From positions 24,102-88,101 of the forward strand of contig BJHM01000016.1 in assembly GCA_014192625.1 (NCBI GenBank): 64,000 bases of DNA. The letters are read 5' to 3'. Within the stretch, counting starts at the first letter, position 1. Every line of letters begins with the position of its first letter. Origin of the DNA: Planctomycetota bacterium (GTDB taxonomy: Bacteria > Planctomycetota > UBA1135 > UBA2386). Under the pieces are notes generated by a model that ran no database searches, had not been told where the DNA came from, and was given only the letters and a program-made list of their open reading frames with translations. A program made the translations under genes and the position numbers. Positions 17,872 to 28,562 of the stretch are shown one piece after another.

Positions 17872-19101
17872 ATGCGCCTCTCACAGACGAACCTGATCCT
17901 GCTCGGCCTGGTTTTGGGAGTCTGCATTGGCGCGATGATTCACAGCGCCGGCAGCAATCCTGAGGTGCTGGCGTGGCTGTCGTTGCCGGGCAAGCTGTTC
18001 CTCAACTTGATCAAGTGCATCGTTGCGCCGCTGGTGTTCACGATGCTGGTGGTCGGCATCGGCGGAGCCAGCGATCTGCACTCGGTTGGTCGCATGGGGC
18101 TACGCACGATGAGTTACTTTCTCGTCGTGACTTCGCTGGCGTTGCTGGTGGGCCTTGCTGCCGTCAATCTGACGCATCCAGGGGTCGGCGTGAATCTGCC
18201 GGCCGAGGTCGATGAAGGCGTGCGCTTGATCTCCGCGAGCGCAAAGAAGCTCACGCCGCAGCAGCACATTCTCAACATCGTGCCGACCAGCATCGTCAAG
18301 GCCGCCGCTGAAAACGAGGTGCTGCAGCTGGTCGTCTTTAGTCTGATGTTTGCAGTCGCAGTGCTGAAGCTCGGTGCAAAGGGCAAGCCCGTGATCGTGC
18401 TGTGTCAGTCGATCGCCGACGCGATGTTTATATTTACCGGCTTCGTGATGAAGCTAGCCCCGCTGGCGGTTTGCACCGCGATCGCCGAGACCGTGGGCCG
18501 CAGTGGCTTTGGCGTGCTCGGCAACCTCGCGGTCCTCGTCGGCACGCTCTACGGCGCACTGATTGCGTTTTTCCTGCTGGTGCTGTTGCCGATCGCTCTG
18601 TGGATCAAGCTGCCGTTCCGGCGGTTCTTCTCGCTGGTGCGTGAACCGGCGCTGCTGGCCTTTACTACGACCTCAAGCGAGTCGGCACTGCCAATGGCGT
18701 TGGAAAACATGGAGCGGCTTGGCGTGCCGCGCCGCGTGGTGAGCTTTGTGCTGCCGCTCGGCTATTCGTTCAACCTAGATGGCAGCACGCTGTATCTGTC
18801 GCTTGCGGCGGTGTTCGTTGCGCAGGCTGCCGGCCATTCGCTGACCTTGGGGGAGCAGCTAATGATGGTGGCCGTCCTTCTGTTATCCAGCAAAGGCATT
18901 GCCGCTGTGCCGCGTGCGTCGTTGGTCGTGCTCGCTGGCACGCTGAGTTCTTTTGATTTGCCGTTGTCCGGCATCACGCTGATTCTCGGCGTCGACGTCG
19001 TGATGGACATGGCCCGCACCGCCACCAACTTGATTGGCAACTGCTTTGCCAGTGTCGTCGTTGCCCGCTGGGAAGGCGTGTTTGAAGAACGCACAGACTA
19101 G
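17872..19101 (+). CDS. Dicarboxylate/amino acid:cation symporter (DAACS/GltP-DctA family)
   Basis: 409 residues with about eight helices and two re-entrant hairpins. Takes up C4-dicarboxylates or acidic amino acids with Na+ or H+. Signature sites: Thr-Thr-Thr-Ser-Ser-Glu-Ser-Ala-Leu-Pro at the first hairpin, Gly-Tyr-Ser-Phe-Asn-Leu-Asp-Gly-Ser (Asn-Met-Asp-Gly-Thr in most relatives), and Asp-Met-Ala-Arg-Thr-Ala-Thr-Asn-Leu-Ile-Gly-Asn near the C-terminus, where the Asp and Arg contact substrate. The Arg in the last motif fits an acidic substrate. Which substrate is not decided by the sequence. The gene ends 92 bp before a 15-bp repeat array. Confidence 0.92.
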   Translation: MRLSQTNLILLGLVLGVCIGAMIHSAGSNPEVLAWLSLPGKLFLNLIKCIVAPLVFTMLVVGIGGASDLHSVGRMGLRTMSYFLVVTSLALLVGLAAVNLTHPGVGVNLPAEVDEGVRLISASAKKLTPQQHILNIVPTSIVKAAAENEVLQLVVFSLMFAVAVLKLGAKGKPVIVLCQSIADAMFIFTGFVMKLAPLAVCTAIAETVGRSGFGVLGNLAVLVGTLYGALIAFFLLVLLPIALWIKLPFRRFFSLVREPALLAFTTTSSESALPMALENMERLGVPRRVVSFVLPLGYSFNLDGSTLYLSLAAVFVAQAAGHSLTLGEQLMMVAVLLLSSKGIAAVPRASLVVLAGTLSSFDLPLSGITLILGVDVVMDMARTATNLIGNCFASVVVARWEGVFEERTD

Positions 19102-19193
19102 TTGAGTCATGTGTTGCCTGATTGGCATCAGGCCTCGCACTTAGTGCACGCGTCACATTCGGCCGCGGAGCGCATTGGCGCTCGAAACCAAGG

Positions 19194-19303
19194 CAGTATC
19201 GCTACTCGCAGTATCGCAGCTCGAAGTGCCGCAGCTCTCAGTATCGCTACTCGCAGTATCGCCGCTCAAAGTGCCGCCTGAAACTAGGCCGCCTGAAACT
19301 AGC
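19194..19303. repeat. 15-bp tandem repeats with 45-bp higher-order period
   Basis: Six 15-bp units at 19194-19283 of the type CAGTATCGCNNCTCG / AAGTGCCGCNNCTCT, arranged as two copies of a three-unit 45-bp block, followed by two near-identical 15-bp units (CCGCCTGAAACTAGN) at 19274-19303 that share the register. The array fills most of the 288-bp gap between the 3' ends of the convergent symporter and RRM genes. No T-tract or strong hairpin is evident. Confidence 0.85.
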
Positions 19304-19389
19304 GCGGCTTACTTCATGCTGGCGTGCAGTTCAGCAGGACACCGGACATGTGCTGCAAGTGCAGCGCATGCCCGGCACCCTGATGCGGA

Positions 19390-19791
19390 CTACCAGCGGT
19401 CGCGTCCGCCGCCACCGCCGCCACCACCACCGCCGCCGCCGCCGCCGCGGCGATCACCGCCGAAGCCGCCGCGACCGCCGCCGCCGCCGCCGCCACCACC
19501 ACCAAAGCCGCCACCACCACCGCCGCCGCCACTGCGGGGCTTGCGATCTTCAGCTTCGTTGACGCGGAGTGCGCGGCCATCGAGCTGCGCGCCGTTCATC
19601 GACTGAATCGCGGTTGCCGCATCGGCATCGTTTGCCATCTCGACGAACGCGAAACCGCGCGAGCGGCCCGTGTCACGATCGAGCATGATGCTGCAGCTGG
19701 CGACCTGACGGCCGTCTGCGCCGAAGGCCTGTGCCAGGCTGTCTTCGGTTGTCTGGAATGAAAGATTGCCTACGTAGAGACGCTTACCCAT
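19390..19791 (-). CDS. Glycine-rich RRM RNA-binding protein
   Basis: 133 residues. A single RNA-recognition motif (about 1-80) with RNP2 Leu-Tyr-Val-Gly-Asn-Leu and RNP1 Arg-Gly-Phe-Ala-Phe-Val-Glu-Met, both aromatic positions present, followed by a Gly/Arg tail of about 45 residues interrupted by Arg and Phe, ending Arg-Asp-Arg-Trp. This layout matches bacterial Rbp proteins of cyanobacteria and planctomycetes, often cold-induced and possibly RNA chaperones. The ATG (19789-19791) has a GAGG element about 9 bases upstream. The tail is coded by GGC/GGN runs, a tract prone to slippage. A 367-bp non-coding stretch upstream could hold a long leader. Confidence 0.92.
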   Translation of the reverse strand: MGKRLYVGNLSFQTTEDSLAQAFGADGRQVASCSIMLDRDTGRSRGFAFVEMANDADAATAIQSMNGAQLDGRALRVNEAEDRKPRSGGGGGGGGFGGGGGGGGGGRGGFGGDRRGGGGGGGGGGGGGGRDRW

Positions 19792-20158
19792 CGAACTACC
19801 TCAGGAGTCCCGGAATCGCAGCGCGGTCAGCAAGAGCCAGACAGCGCTGGGCGCGGGACTTTCCAGTCGTCAGAATCCACAAGGAACGCAACCCCGCGTC
19901 GACTGCCCGCGGGGCTGGCAGGCTGCGAACAGGCAGCCATGAAACCGACTCGCATTCCGGAAACAACCGCAACACTACTTCGGCGCGGAAGAAGGTAGGT
20001 ATGTCGGATGTGAACCGCAAGGATTCCCCAGATTCTGCACACAATCAACGCCGGCCGGTGGCCCCCTGCTGCGCCTGAAAGCCGGTATTTCGCTGCCTTG
20101 CGATGCAAGCCAATGGCGGCATGGAAAGGCCGCCACAGTGACTCGGTTTGGCGGCGGG
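19792..20158. other. Non-coding stretch upstream of the RRM gene
   Basis: 367 bp between the start of the RRM gene and the 3' end of uup, both on the minus strand. I see the RRM ribosome site at its left end and no convincing ORF or RNA gene. A long leader upstream of a putative cold-type RNA-binding gene would be a reasonable place for RNA-level control, but I cannot identify a specific structure. Confidence 0.5.
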
Positions 20159-22084
<1,926 letters not shown>

Positions 22085-22222
22085 ACGGGGGCGAAGAGGT
22101 TACCGCGCTACACGCCGCAATGCGGCGGCAAAGAAAGATCATCAGCGGGTTGGTTTGGTCCCCGCCAAAGTGAGCGCGGGGAGCTTTTCTGTAGTTGGTC
22201 CTGCTGCGGTCGCCGCAGCCGC

Positions 22223-22933
22223 TTAGCCCAGCGCGGTGTAGATGCGATGGCAATCGTCGTGGTCGTCGATCGCATCGAGGAACTCACCAACGACCAGTTG
22301 CTGGTCTTCTGGTAGCGTCATTTTGTCTTTGGCGACGAATCCCATCTCCGACTGCGAGACCAACCAGCCGGCTTTCCGTAACGCCTTGGTCACCACGTCG
22401 AGATCACTGCGATCGGTGAAGAAGCGGGCCGAAGTAGTTGCTTCGTTGTCCGGGTCGAGCGGCTCGACGTTTTGCGCGCCAGCTTCGATCGCGGCGGTCT
22501 CGCGGTCGAGGCCGTGTTGCTCGTGCGTCGCTTCGATGATCCCGACCGGATCAAACAGGAACATCACCTTGGCACCGAACTGTCCATCCTTGAACAGCAA
22601 TCGAATATCCGGTGCCGTGCGGTTCCGGTTGTCCGTCATGCACTCGACGATCACCGGCACCTTAAATGGTGTCATGCCTTCGTAAGCGACCAACTCGTAG
22701 TTGATCGTGTCGCCGGCTGCTCCCGAAGCCTTCTTGATGGCGCGCGCGATCGTGTCGTTGGATACCGAGAACTTGCGCGCCGCCTCGACGGCAGCTTCGA
22801 GCCGCGCATTCATGTCCACGTCGGCCGGGCCGTTCTTGGCGGCCACGGTGATGTCGCGGACGAGCTTGGTGACAATCTTGGCGCGCCGGTTGGCGTTGAT
22901 ATCACGATTCTTTTGCAGCCACTGACGACCCAT
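22223..22933 (-). CDS. YebC/PmpR-family protein
   Basis: 236 residues from ATG 22931-22933. YebC-family proteins act as DNA-binding regulators and/or ribosome-associated factors that relieve stalling at proline stretches. Family marks: Ala-Lys-Ile-Val-Thr-Lys-Leu-Val-Arg-Asp-Ile-Thr-Val-Ala-Ala near the start, Asn-Asp-Thr-Ile-Ala-Arg-Ala-Ile-Lys-Lys-Ala, and Tyr-Glu-Gly-Met-Thr-Pro. The usual N-terminal Ala-Gly-His-Ser-Lys-Trp is replaced by Gly-Arg-Gln-Trp-Leu-Gln, a variant N-terminus. The long open frame upstream to 23596 is a shadow of the sulfatase gene and lacks the family start. Confidence 0.9.
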   Translation of the reverse strand: MGRQWLQKNRDINANRRAKIVTKLVRDITVAAKNGPADVDMNARLEAAVEAARKFSVSNDTIARAIKKASGAAGDTINYELVAYEGMTPFKVPVIVECMTDNRNRTAPDIRLLFKDGQFGAKVMFLFDPVGIIEATHEQHGLDRETAAIEAGAQNVEPLDPDNEATTSARFFTDRSDLDVVTKALRKAGWLVSQSEMGFVAKDKMTLPEDQQLVVGEFLDAIDDHDDCHRIYTALG

Positions 22934-23027
22934 GGTGTGTTGCGCGGTGAGGAAGGTGTGGCGCAAAGGATCGCAGACGCGCTGCGTGCTGGCAACCGGG
23001 GAACTGCTGTGGAGACATGCTCCGGTA

Positions 23028-24440
23028 CTATTTTGTCGGCGCTTGGCCCGCGGGGCGAATGCCAGCACCGGTGGTCTTTTGCGCTGAATCGCCCAGCTCG
23101 TTTCGCGCGACCACCGCCAAGGCCTGCAATCGCGCGACGATCTCTTGGTGCAGTTTTGCCACGTCGGTGGTCTCGTTTTGATCGACGGCCAGATCGAACA
23201 GCGACAACTCGATGTTTGCCTGGCCTTCGCCAGCCGACTCGCCGTCGCGTCCTGCCGCGCTGGCCTGTGTGCGGTGGTGGTGCGGCAGGTGCAGCTTCCA
23301 GCGGCCCTCGCGCACAGCCTGCAGTTGTCGGTCCCAGTAGTAGTAAAAGTTGGCCCGTGGCTCGCTCCCATCGCCGCACAGCGTGGCGAGCAAGTCGACG
23401 CCGTCGATTGGCAGTGCCGGGAGCGATACGCGGCATGCAGACGCGAGTGTCGGCAGCAGATCCATGGCAGCAGTGAGGCACGGCACGGTGCTGCCGGCAG
23501 GCACGTGATCGGGCCAGCGTAAAACACACGGCACCCGGACCCCGCCCTCAAACGTGGTGCCCTTCCCTTCGCGCAGTGCGCCGCTGCTGCCAGCATGATT
23601 GCCGTATGGCAGCCACGGCCCGTTGTCGCTGGTGAAGATCACGATGGTGTTGTCGGCGAGGCCACTGCGTGCGAGGGCCTCGAGCACTTGGCCAACAGAC
23701 CAATCGAGTTCTGCGATCACATCCGCGTAGCGCCCTTGCCCAGTGACCCCTGCACGGAGGGGATTCACACCCAATGGCACATGCGGCATGGTGTGCGGCA
23801 GATACAGGAAGAACGGCTGTTCGCGATGGCGCTCAACGAACTGCACCGCGCGCTCGGTATAGCGCGTGGTCAAGGTGTCCATCGCCGGGTTTTGTTCGAT
23901 GACGCGGTCGTCTGAGTACAGCGGCAGCTGTGGGTAATACGGATCGCTGGCGCCTGGCTTTGGCACCATGTCATTGCTGTAGGGCAGGCCAAACCACTCG
24001 TCGAAGCCGTTATGCAACGGCAAGAACTGCGGCAGGTGCCCGAGGTGCCACTTGCCGATGATGGCGGTCGCGTAACCGCGGTCGTGGAGCAGTTCGGCGA
24101 TCGTCTGCTCACTTGCAGCGAGGCCATGCGTTGCGGTGTGGTTTGGCGCGCCGAAGAGCGACACGCGGTTGGGATAACAACCGGTGAGGATCGCCGCGCG
24201 CGAAGCTCCGCATACTGCCTGCGCAACATGAAAGTCGGTCAGGCGCGCACCCTCTCGTGCGAGGCTATCGATGTGTGGCGTTTTGATTTTACCGCCATAG
24301 CAGCCGAGGTCGCCGTAGCCGAGATCGTCGGCAACGATCAAGATGACGTTGGGCGGTCGCTTTTCTGCCTTGGTGCCGTGGCAGCTGATCGACGCGAGCG
24401 CGCAAAAAGTAGCAGTAAGACTGACAATGGTGACGCGCAT
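23028..24440 (-). CDS. Sulfatase (arylsulfatase family), exported
   Basis: 470 residues from ATG 24438-24440. Signal peptide about 1-20; a Cys at 20 could be a lipid site, though the lipobox is poor. It hydrolyses sulfate esters; planctomycetes use many against algal polysaccharides. Metal-site motif Ala-Asp-Asp-Leu-Gly-Tyr-Gly-Asp-Leu, formylglycine motif Cys-Gly-Ala-Ser-Arg followed by Ala-Ala-Ile-Leu-Thr-Gly, Gly-Lys-Trp-His-Leu-Gly and Thr-Ser-Asp-Asn-Gly-Pro-Trp. The formylglycine motif has Ala in place of the usual Pro (Cys-x-Pro-Ser-Arg), a variant also seen in other planctomycete sulfatases. The start follows the stop of the dehydrogenase gene by one base. Confidence 0.9.
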   Translation of the reverse strand: MRVTIVSLTATFCALASISCHGTKAEKRPPNVILIVADDLGYGDLGCYGGKIKTPHIDSLAREGARLTDFHVAQAVCGASRAAILTGCYPNRVSLFGAPNHTATHGLAASEQTIAELLHDRGYATAIIGKWHLGHLPQFLPLHNGFDEWFGLPYSNDMVPKPGASDPYYPQLPLYSDDRVIEQNPAMDTLTTRYTERAVQFVERHREQPFFLYLPHTMPHVPLGVNPLRAGVTGQGRYADVIAELDWSVGQVLEALARSGLADNTIVIFTSDNGPWLPYGNHAGSSGALREGKGTTFEGGVRVPCVLRWPDHVPAGSTVPCLTAAMDLLPTLASACRVSLPALPIDGVDLLATLCGDGSEPRANFYYYWDRQLQAVREGRWKLHLPHHHRTQASAAGRDGESAGEGQANIELSLFDLAVDQNETTDVAKLHQEIVARLQALAVVARNELGDSAQKTTGAGIRPAGQAPTK

Positions 24441-24441
24441 G

Positions 24442-25290
24442 TCAGCGATCCTGCCGCGCGAACACGGCGAAGTCTGCTTGGCAGAGGCCATCCACAAGCG
24501 CCTTGTCCATTGCCGCCGCGAGTGCGTGCAGCAAGATCGTCGGCATCTTGCCGGTTGCGTCGATCATCAACTGCATGTCCTTGCGCGCCATCCCCAACTC
24601 AAAATTGGCTTTGTCCGCGCCCGCAGTCAGCAAATTTTTGCCCAAGTAAGGAAGTGCTGCACCAGGTTTCCACACTTCGAACAGGCTGAGCACCTGCTCA
24701 TTTGAGATGCCATTGTGTTTGGCCATCAAAAACAAGTCGCCCAATGCGCCGACCATCGACATGAGGATCGCGTTCCCGGCGAGCTTATAGAACGCGGCGA
24801 GATCGGCGCGTTCGCCCGTATGCCAAACCTTGCCGGTCATGCTCGACAGCGGTGCCTGCAGCGCATCGGCATCGGCTTTTGGACCTGCGATCAGCATCAG
24901 CCCACTCGCGTCGCGGCAGTTCTGCTTTGACATGAACACTGGTGCCGACAGGTAGCGCACCCCGCTCCCGCGCAACTGTGCGAAGCGGGTGGCGACTCGC
25001 GCTGGCAGGCTGGTTGAGTGGTCGATGACGAACACATCCTTGCCGAGTCCTTTGCGCAGCAACGCGATCACCGCATCGACTGCGTCATCGCTTTTCAGCG
25101 CAAGGTGCACGCGCTCGCATTCACGCACCGTGTCCGCCGGGTCCTTGCCCGCAATCGCACCTTTTTGCACGAGCGGCGCGAGCTTTTCCGGCGAACGGTT
25201 CCAGACACGAACGGTGTGCCCCTTTTGCAGCAGGTTCTCTGCCATGCTGCCGCCTATGTGCCCCGTGCCCAACACTGCAATCATCGCCAT
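24442..25290 (-). CDS. NAD(P)-dependent beta-hydroxyacid dehydrogenase (3-hydroxyisobutyrate/6-phosphogluconate dehydrogenase-like)
   Basis: 282 residues. Rossmann motif Gly-Thr-Gly-His-Ile-Gly-Gly-Ser-Met-Ala at the N-terminus (here His-Ile replaces the usual Asn-Met), followed by Trp-Asn-Arg-Ser binding the cofactor ribose. The substrate-side segment has Asp-His-Ser-Thr-Ser at about 95 and the catalytic Lys-Leu-Ala-Gly-Asn at about 175 (Lys-x-x-x-Asn in the family). The exact substrate (3-hydroxyisobutyrate, tartronate semialdehyde, glyoxylate) is not clear. It is co-directional and tightly packed with the sulfatase. ATG at 25290; a second ATG two codons later is equally possible. Confidence 0.88.
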   Translation of the reverse strand: MAMIAVLGTGHIGGSMAENLLQKGHTVRVWNRSPEKLAPLVQKGAIAGKDPADTVRECERVHLALKSDDAVDAVIALLRKGLGKDVFVIDHSTSLPARVATRFAQLRGSGVRYLSAPVFMSKQNCRDASGLMLIAGPKADADALQAPLSSMTGKVWHTGERADLAAFYKLAGNAILMSMVGALGDLFLMAKHNGISNEQVLSLFEVWKPGAALPYLGKNLLTAGADKANFELGMARKDMQLMIDATGKMPTILLHALAAAMDKALVDGLCQADFAVFARQDR

Positions 25291-25404
25291 GCGTTACCTC
25301 GTATTGATCGGTAGGGTCGTTGGTGTGTGGCCGGGGATCAAGCGTCGATGAACAGTTATTGCCACTGCTCCCATGCCGCGGGTTCGACGGGATCGTTCGG
25401 CGCG

Positions 25405-27030
25405 TCACTTCAATTGCTGCAGCAACTGGCGCGCGCTCTCGTTGCCCGGCGAGCAAAGCAACGCCGCCTCGGCACTCTGTCGCGCAAGCTCGCGTCGGCC
25501 TTGCTGCGTCAACAAGTAGGCGAGGTTGTAGTGGGCTTGGCTATTTTGTGGAGCGAGTTCGGTTGCGCGGCGCAGCGCTCGTTCCGCATCGGCAGGATGG
25601 GTGGACATGCCGTGCGCCACGCCGAGGCCGATCCATGCGGTGGCATCCATGGGATCGGTGTTGAGCACGCGCTCGAAGGTCAAAATCGCTGCTGCAAGCT
25701 GTGGCGGTTCGCCGCGCAACTCGCACCAGCCGATGCCCACTTGTGCAGAAATGATGGCGCGATGCTCGCAGCCAGGTACCGCCAAATCGGCGAGCGCGAG
25801 CGCTTCGTCATATCGGGTCCTCGCCCGCACGAAGTCTTGCTGTTCGAGTGCGAAGTTGCCCGCCATGACGCGCAACATTGGCTCACGTGGTGCGGCCTTG
25901 ATGCCATGTTCGATCAGCTGTTGCTGGTTGCGCCAGACCGGCGTTTGCAGCCAAGTGGCGGTGCCGCAAATCAGCGTGAGCAGGGCAAATGTTGCGCTGC
26001 GCGCGCGCGCTGGCACAAGGTGTGCTAGCAATAGCGCGAGGCCAAGTACGGATGAGCCGAGATAGCGGTCGGCGATCGGATACGCGCCGAGGCGGTCGCA
26101 ATGCAGCGCAGCGAGCAGTGGTTGGACCCCGATCATCAGCAGGGCACACATGAGGAAGCGCCGCTTGCAAGGGATCGAAGCAGCGAAGGCTACTAGCCAA
26201 GCGAGCGCCCATAGCGCCGGAAAAGCATGGTGCACCATCGTGCTGCCTCCGCCGTAGCCAAGGACCCGAAATGGCGACATCGGCCACGGCCAGAGCAGTA
26301 GTTGGAGTTCTCGGCCAAACATTTCGAGCGGCGCGAACGGCCATTGTGATGCCACCGTGGGGTCAATCTGCGCGCGGCAGAGGCCGGCAGTCAGTTCGCC
26401 AAACACCGCCATCCGCAGCATGTAAAAACCACCGGCCACGGCGAGCATCGCACCGAGCAAAGTGCGCAAGGGCAGACCTGCTTGCCAGCGCACGGCGAGG
26501 GCGAGCGGCAGCACGACGATGGCGTTCTCTTTGGCTAGCAATGCGAGGCCGAAAAACAGCGCGGCGCTTTTGGTGCGCGAACGCAGTGCGGCAAGCAGGC
26601 ACGAACAGCCAAATGCGAGCCAGAGGGCATCACCGAGTGCCGCGCACCATGCGACACCTTCGACCTGCACCGGATGCAGCGAAAAAAGCAGCGCAGCACC
26701 CAGTGCCGCACGTTGGTCGAGTAGCAACGTGCTGCCGATGCGGAACACTTGCCACGTGCAAACCAGATGTGCTAGCAAAGCGATCAGGTGGATGCCGAGC
26801 GCGCCGCCAAACGCGTTGCCGAGCCACAAAAAAAGTGCAGTGAGCGGCCGCCAGTAGCTTTGTTGTAGGCCGAAAAGTGGCTCTGTGATCAACGCCCACA
26901 GGTCGCCTCGCTGCAGCGGGGCATTTTGCGCGATGAGCAACTGGTCGTCGTAGACGAAAAAGCCCAGCAATGCCGGGGCATGCATGGTGCCGGCCAACGC
27001 AAGCAGCAGTAGGACCGCGCGGGGCTGCAC
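25405..27030 (-). CDS. TMTC-like polytopic membrane glycosyltransferase with TPR tail
   Basis: 541 residues. The first two thirds (about 1-360) hold roughly ten transmembrane helices and a GT-C-type acidic loop (Phe-Val-Tyr-Asp-Asp-Gln) after helix 1, as in TMTC and GT39-type O-mannosyltransferases. The last 150 residues are TPR repeats (Ala-Trp-Ile-Gly-Leu-Gly, Ala-His-Tyr-Asn-Leu-Ala-Tyr). Planctomycetes have many of these; a role in protein O-glycosylation is an inference. The start is GTG at 27028-27030, four bases after the stop of the upstream beta-barrel gene, which suggests coupling. Confidence 0.75.
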   Translation of the reverse strand: MQPRAVLLLLALAGTMHAPALLGFFVYDDQLLIAQNAPLQRGDLWALITEPLFGLQQSYWRPLTALFLWLGNAFGGALGIHLIALLAHLVCTWQVFRIGSTLLLDQRAALGAALLFSLHPVQVEGVAWCAALGDALWLAFGCSCLLAALRSRTKSAALFFGLALLAKENAIVVLPLALAVRWQAGLPLRTLLGAMLAVAGGFYMLRMAVFGELTAGLCRAQIDPTVASQWPFAPLEMFGRELQLLLWPWPMSPFRVLGYGGGSTMVHHAFPALWALAWLVAFAASIPCKRRFLMCALLMIGVQPLLAALHCDRLGAYPIADRYLGSSVLGLALLLAHLVPARARSATFALLTLICGTATWLQTPVWRNQQQLIEHGIKAAPREPMLRVMAGNFALEQQDFVRARTRYDEALALADLAVPGCEHRAIISAQVGIGWCELRGEPPQLAAAILTFERVLNTDPMDATAWIGLGVAHGMSTHPADAERALRRATELAPQNSQAHYNLAYLLTQQGRRELARQSAEAALLCSPGNESARQLLQQLK

Positions 27031-27034
27031 TTCG

Positions 27035-28537
27035 TTAGAACCGTCCGGTCACCTGCAGCAGGATTTCGTTGCCGCCGGTGTCGCCGTCGCGAATCAGGTC
27101 GAAGCCGTAGGCGTAGCCGAGTTGAAATCGCGTCGCCCCGAAAAAACCGCTGTTCAGATGCGTGAAGACCGAGCTGAGTTGGTCGGTCTGGCGAACGCTG
27201 CCGGTGGCAGCTGCGCGATCGCGATCCAGCCACGCAACGGCGGCACCGGCATCGATGAATGCGAAGAACGTCACTTCTTGGCGGAATCCGGCAGACAGGA
27301 TCAGATAGTGGTCGGGGAAGAACTCGTTGCGCGCCGCGCCTGGGAGCAGTGGCACGACGGTCGTGTCAAACTCGATGCCGCGCCGGTCGGGACCGCCACC
27401 AACGCGCTGTGCTGAGAAGCGATCGAGGTTGTCGCCATCGCCCGCGTGCACCGATGCGAAGATGCGCTGCCGTTCTGTGCCGATCAGTGGCAACTCGGTG
27501 ATGCCGAACGCGTAGCCGGTGACTGAGAGGTAGGTATCGCCATCCGCGCCCTGATTCAGATCGTCGCCTGGCATTCCCCAGTCGTGCCAGTCTGCGCGAA
27601 AGCCGTGCACGAGGTCGGCCCCAAACGCGAAGCCTTCGTGTGGTAGCTCGAGCAGGTTGCGTGCGAGCATGTCGAGCCGCATTTGCAGGTGGGTGCGCAG
27701 CTCAAAGGTGGTCTCCGGTGTTTCGTAGGTTGGTGCCGTGCGGTCGCCGTCCGCAAACCAAAGGAGGCCTGGTTCGATGATCAGATCTGTCGCGAACAGG
27801 TTGTCCTGTTGCTCGCCAACGCGGCGGCGAAAGCCGATGCCGACACCGAGGCGTACGTAGCCCCAGGCTAATTCTTCGCTGTCTTGTGCCACCCCGTCGA
27901 CCAGTTCGCTGTCCGACCACGGCGCAGTGTCGTTGGTAAACGTGAGCACGCGCTCCAGGCCGGAATCGTGGATCGGCGCGGCCCAGAGAAGTTCGTCGTA
28001 GATGCCGCCTAGGACGCCGCGCAGCAGGTGCCCGTCCTCCGGTTGTCGCCAAAAATAGACGTAGGCATTGGCCTGCAGTTCGGCGTCATCGGCGCCAAAT
28101 GCGCGACCGATGCCCGCGTCGACAGAGTTGGAATAACGCCGGTCGCGCGCTGGTGCGTTCACATCCTGGCCAAACACCTGCGCGCGAAATCCTTCGCCCG
28201 AGCGCACCGTGCGCCATGGCACAAGGTCTTCGTCGATGACGCGCTCTTGTTTTGGTGCTGCTTGCGTGACTGCTTGCGTGACTGCTTGCGTGACCGCAGG
28301 CGTGACTGTTGGCGTGACTGTTGGCGATGCAGCTTGCGTGACTGCCAACGTGACCGCAGGCGTGACTACTGGCGTGACTGTTGGCGATGCAGCTTGCGTG
28401 ACTGCCAACGTGACCGCAGGCGAGCCAGTTTTGGTGACTACCGGCGCTACTTCGGGCTTTTGCGCGAAAAGCACATCGGAAAGCAAGCTAACGATCAGGA
28501 CTGCGCTAGCGACGAGCGAAGTTGGCGGCTTTGTCAC
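27035..28537 (-). CDS. Outer-membrane beta-barrel protein with repeat-rich periplasmic segment
   Basis: 500 residues from GTG 28535-28537 (a TTG at 28603 is longer but overlaps the upstream gene). Signal peptide about 1-25 ending in Phe-Ala-Gln. Then a low-complexity segment of Val-Thr-x-Ala/Pro repeats (about 28-95) carrying a 20-residue unit twice, then about 395 residues of alternating strands with aromatic girdles ending in Gly-Arg-Phe, the terminal Phe expected for BAM-assembled outer-membrane proteins. The barrel fragment resembles LpxR-type or other DUF-type outer-membrane barrels, but I cannot assign the function. The repeat could act as a flexible periplasmic spacer. Confidence 0.7.
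   Translation of the reverse strand: MTKPPTSLVASAVLIVSLLSDVLFAQKPEVAPVVTKTGSPAVTLAVTQAASPTVTPVVTPAVTLAVTQAASPTVTPTVTPAVTQAVTQAVTQAAPKQERVIDEDLVPWRTVRSGEGFRAQVFGQDVNAPARDRRYSNSVDAGIGRAFGADDAELQANAYVYFWRQPEDGHLLRGVLGGIYDELLWAAPIHDSGLERVLTFTNDTAPWSDSELVDGVAQDSEELAWGYVRLGVGIGFRRRVGEQQDNLFATDLIIEPGLLWFADGDRTAPTYETPETTFELRTHLQMRLDMLARNLLELPHEGFAFGADLVHGFRADWHDWGMPGDDLNQGADGDTYLSVTGYAFGITELPLIGTERQRIFASVHAGDGDNLDRFSAQRVGGGPDRRGIEFDTTVVPLLPGAARNEFFPDHYLILSAGFRQEVTFFAFIDAGAAVAWLDRDRAAATGSVRQTDQLSSVFTHLNSGFFGATRFQLGYAYGFDLIRDGDTGGNEILLQVTGRF
28245..28430 (-). repeat. 12-bp repeats with 60-bp super-repeat inside the barrel gene
   Basis: About 15 in-frame units of 12 bp (consensus GTGACTGCTTGC on the plus strand) arranged partly as two 60-bp copies (about 28310-28420). 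In protein this is a tetrapeptide Val-Thr-x-Ala/Pro series. Units are multiples of three, so copy-number change would keep the frame. Confidence 0.85.
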
Positions 28538-28562
28538 CCGCGCAAGCGTAGCCGGTCGTTGC

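Noticed and set aside
19122..19562. 146-aa plus-strand frame with Tyr-Arg-Ser repeats and His-rich end
   Set aside because: Covers the 15-bp array and the reverse of the poly-Gly tail of the RRM gene.
22934..23596. Upstream extension of yebC to 23596
   Set aside because: It runs antisense-free but overlaps the sulfatase coding frame; YebC homologues begin at the position of ATG 22933.
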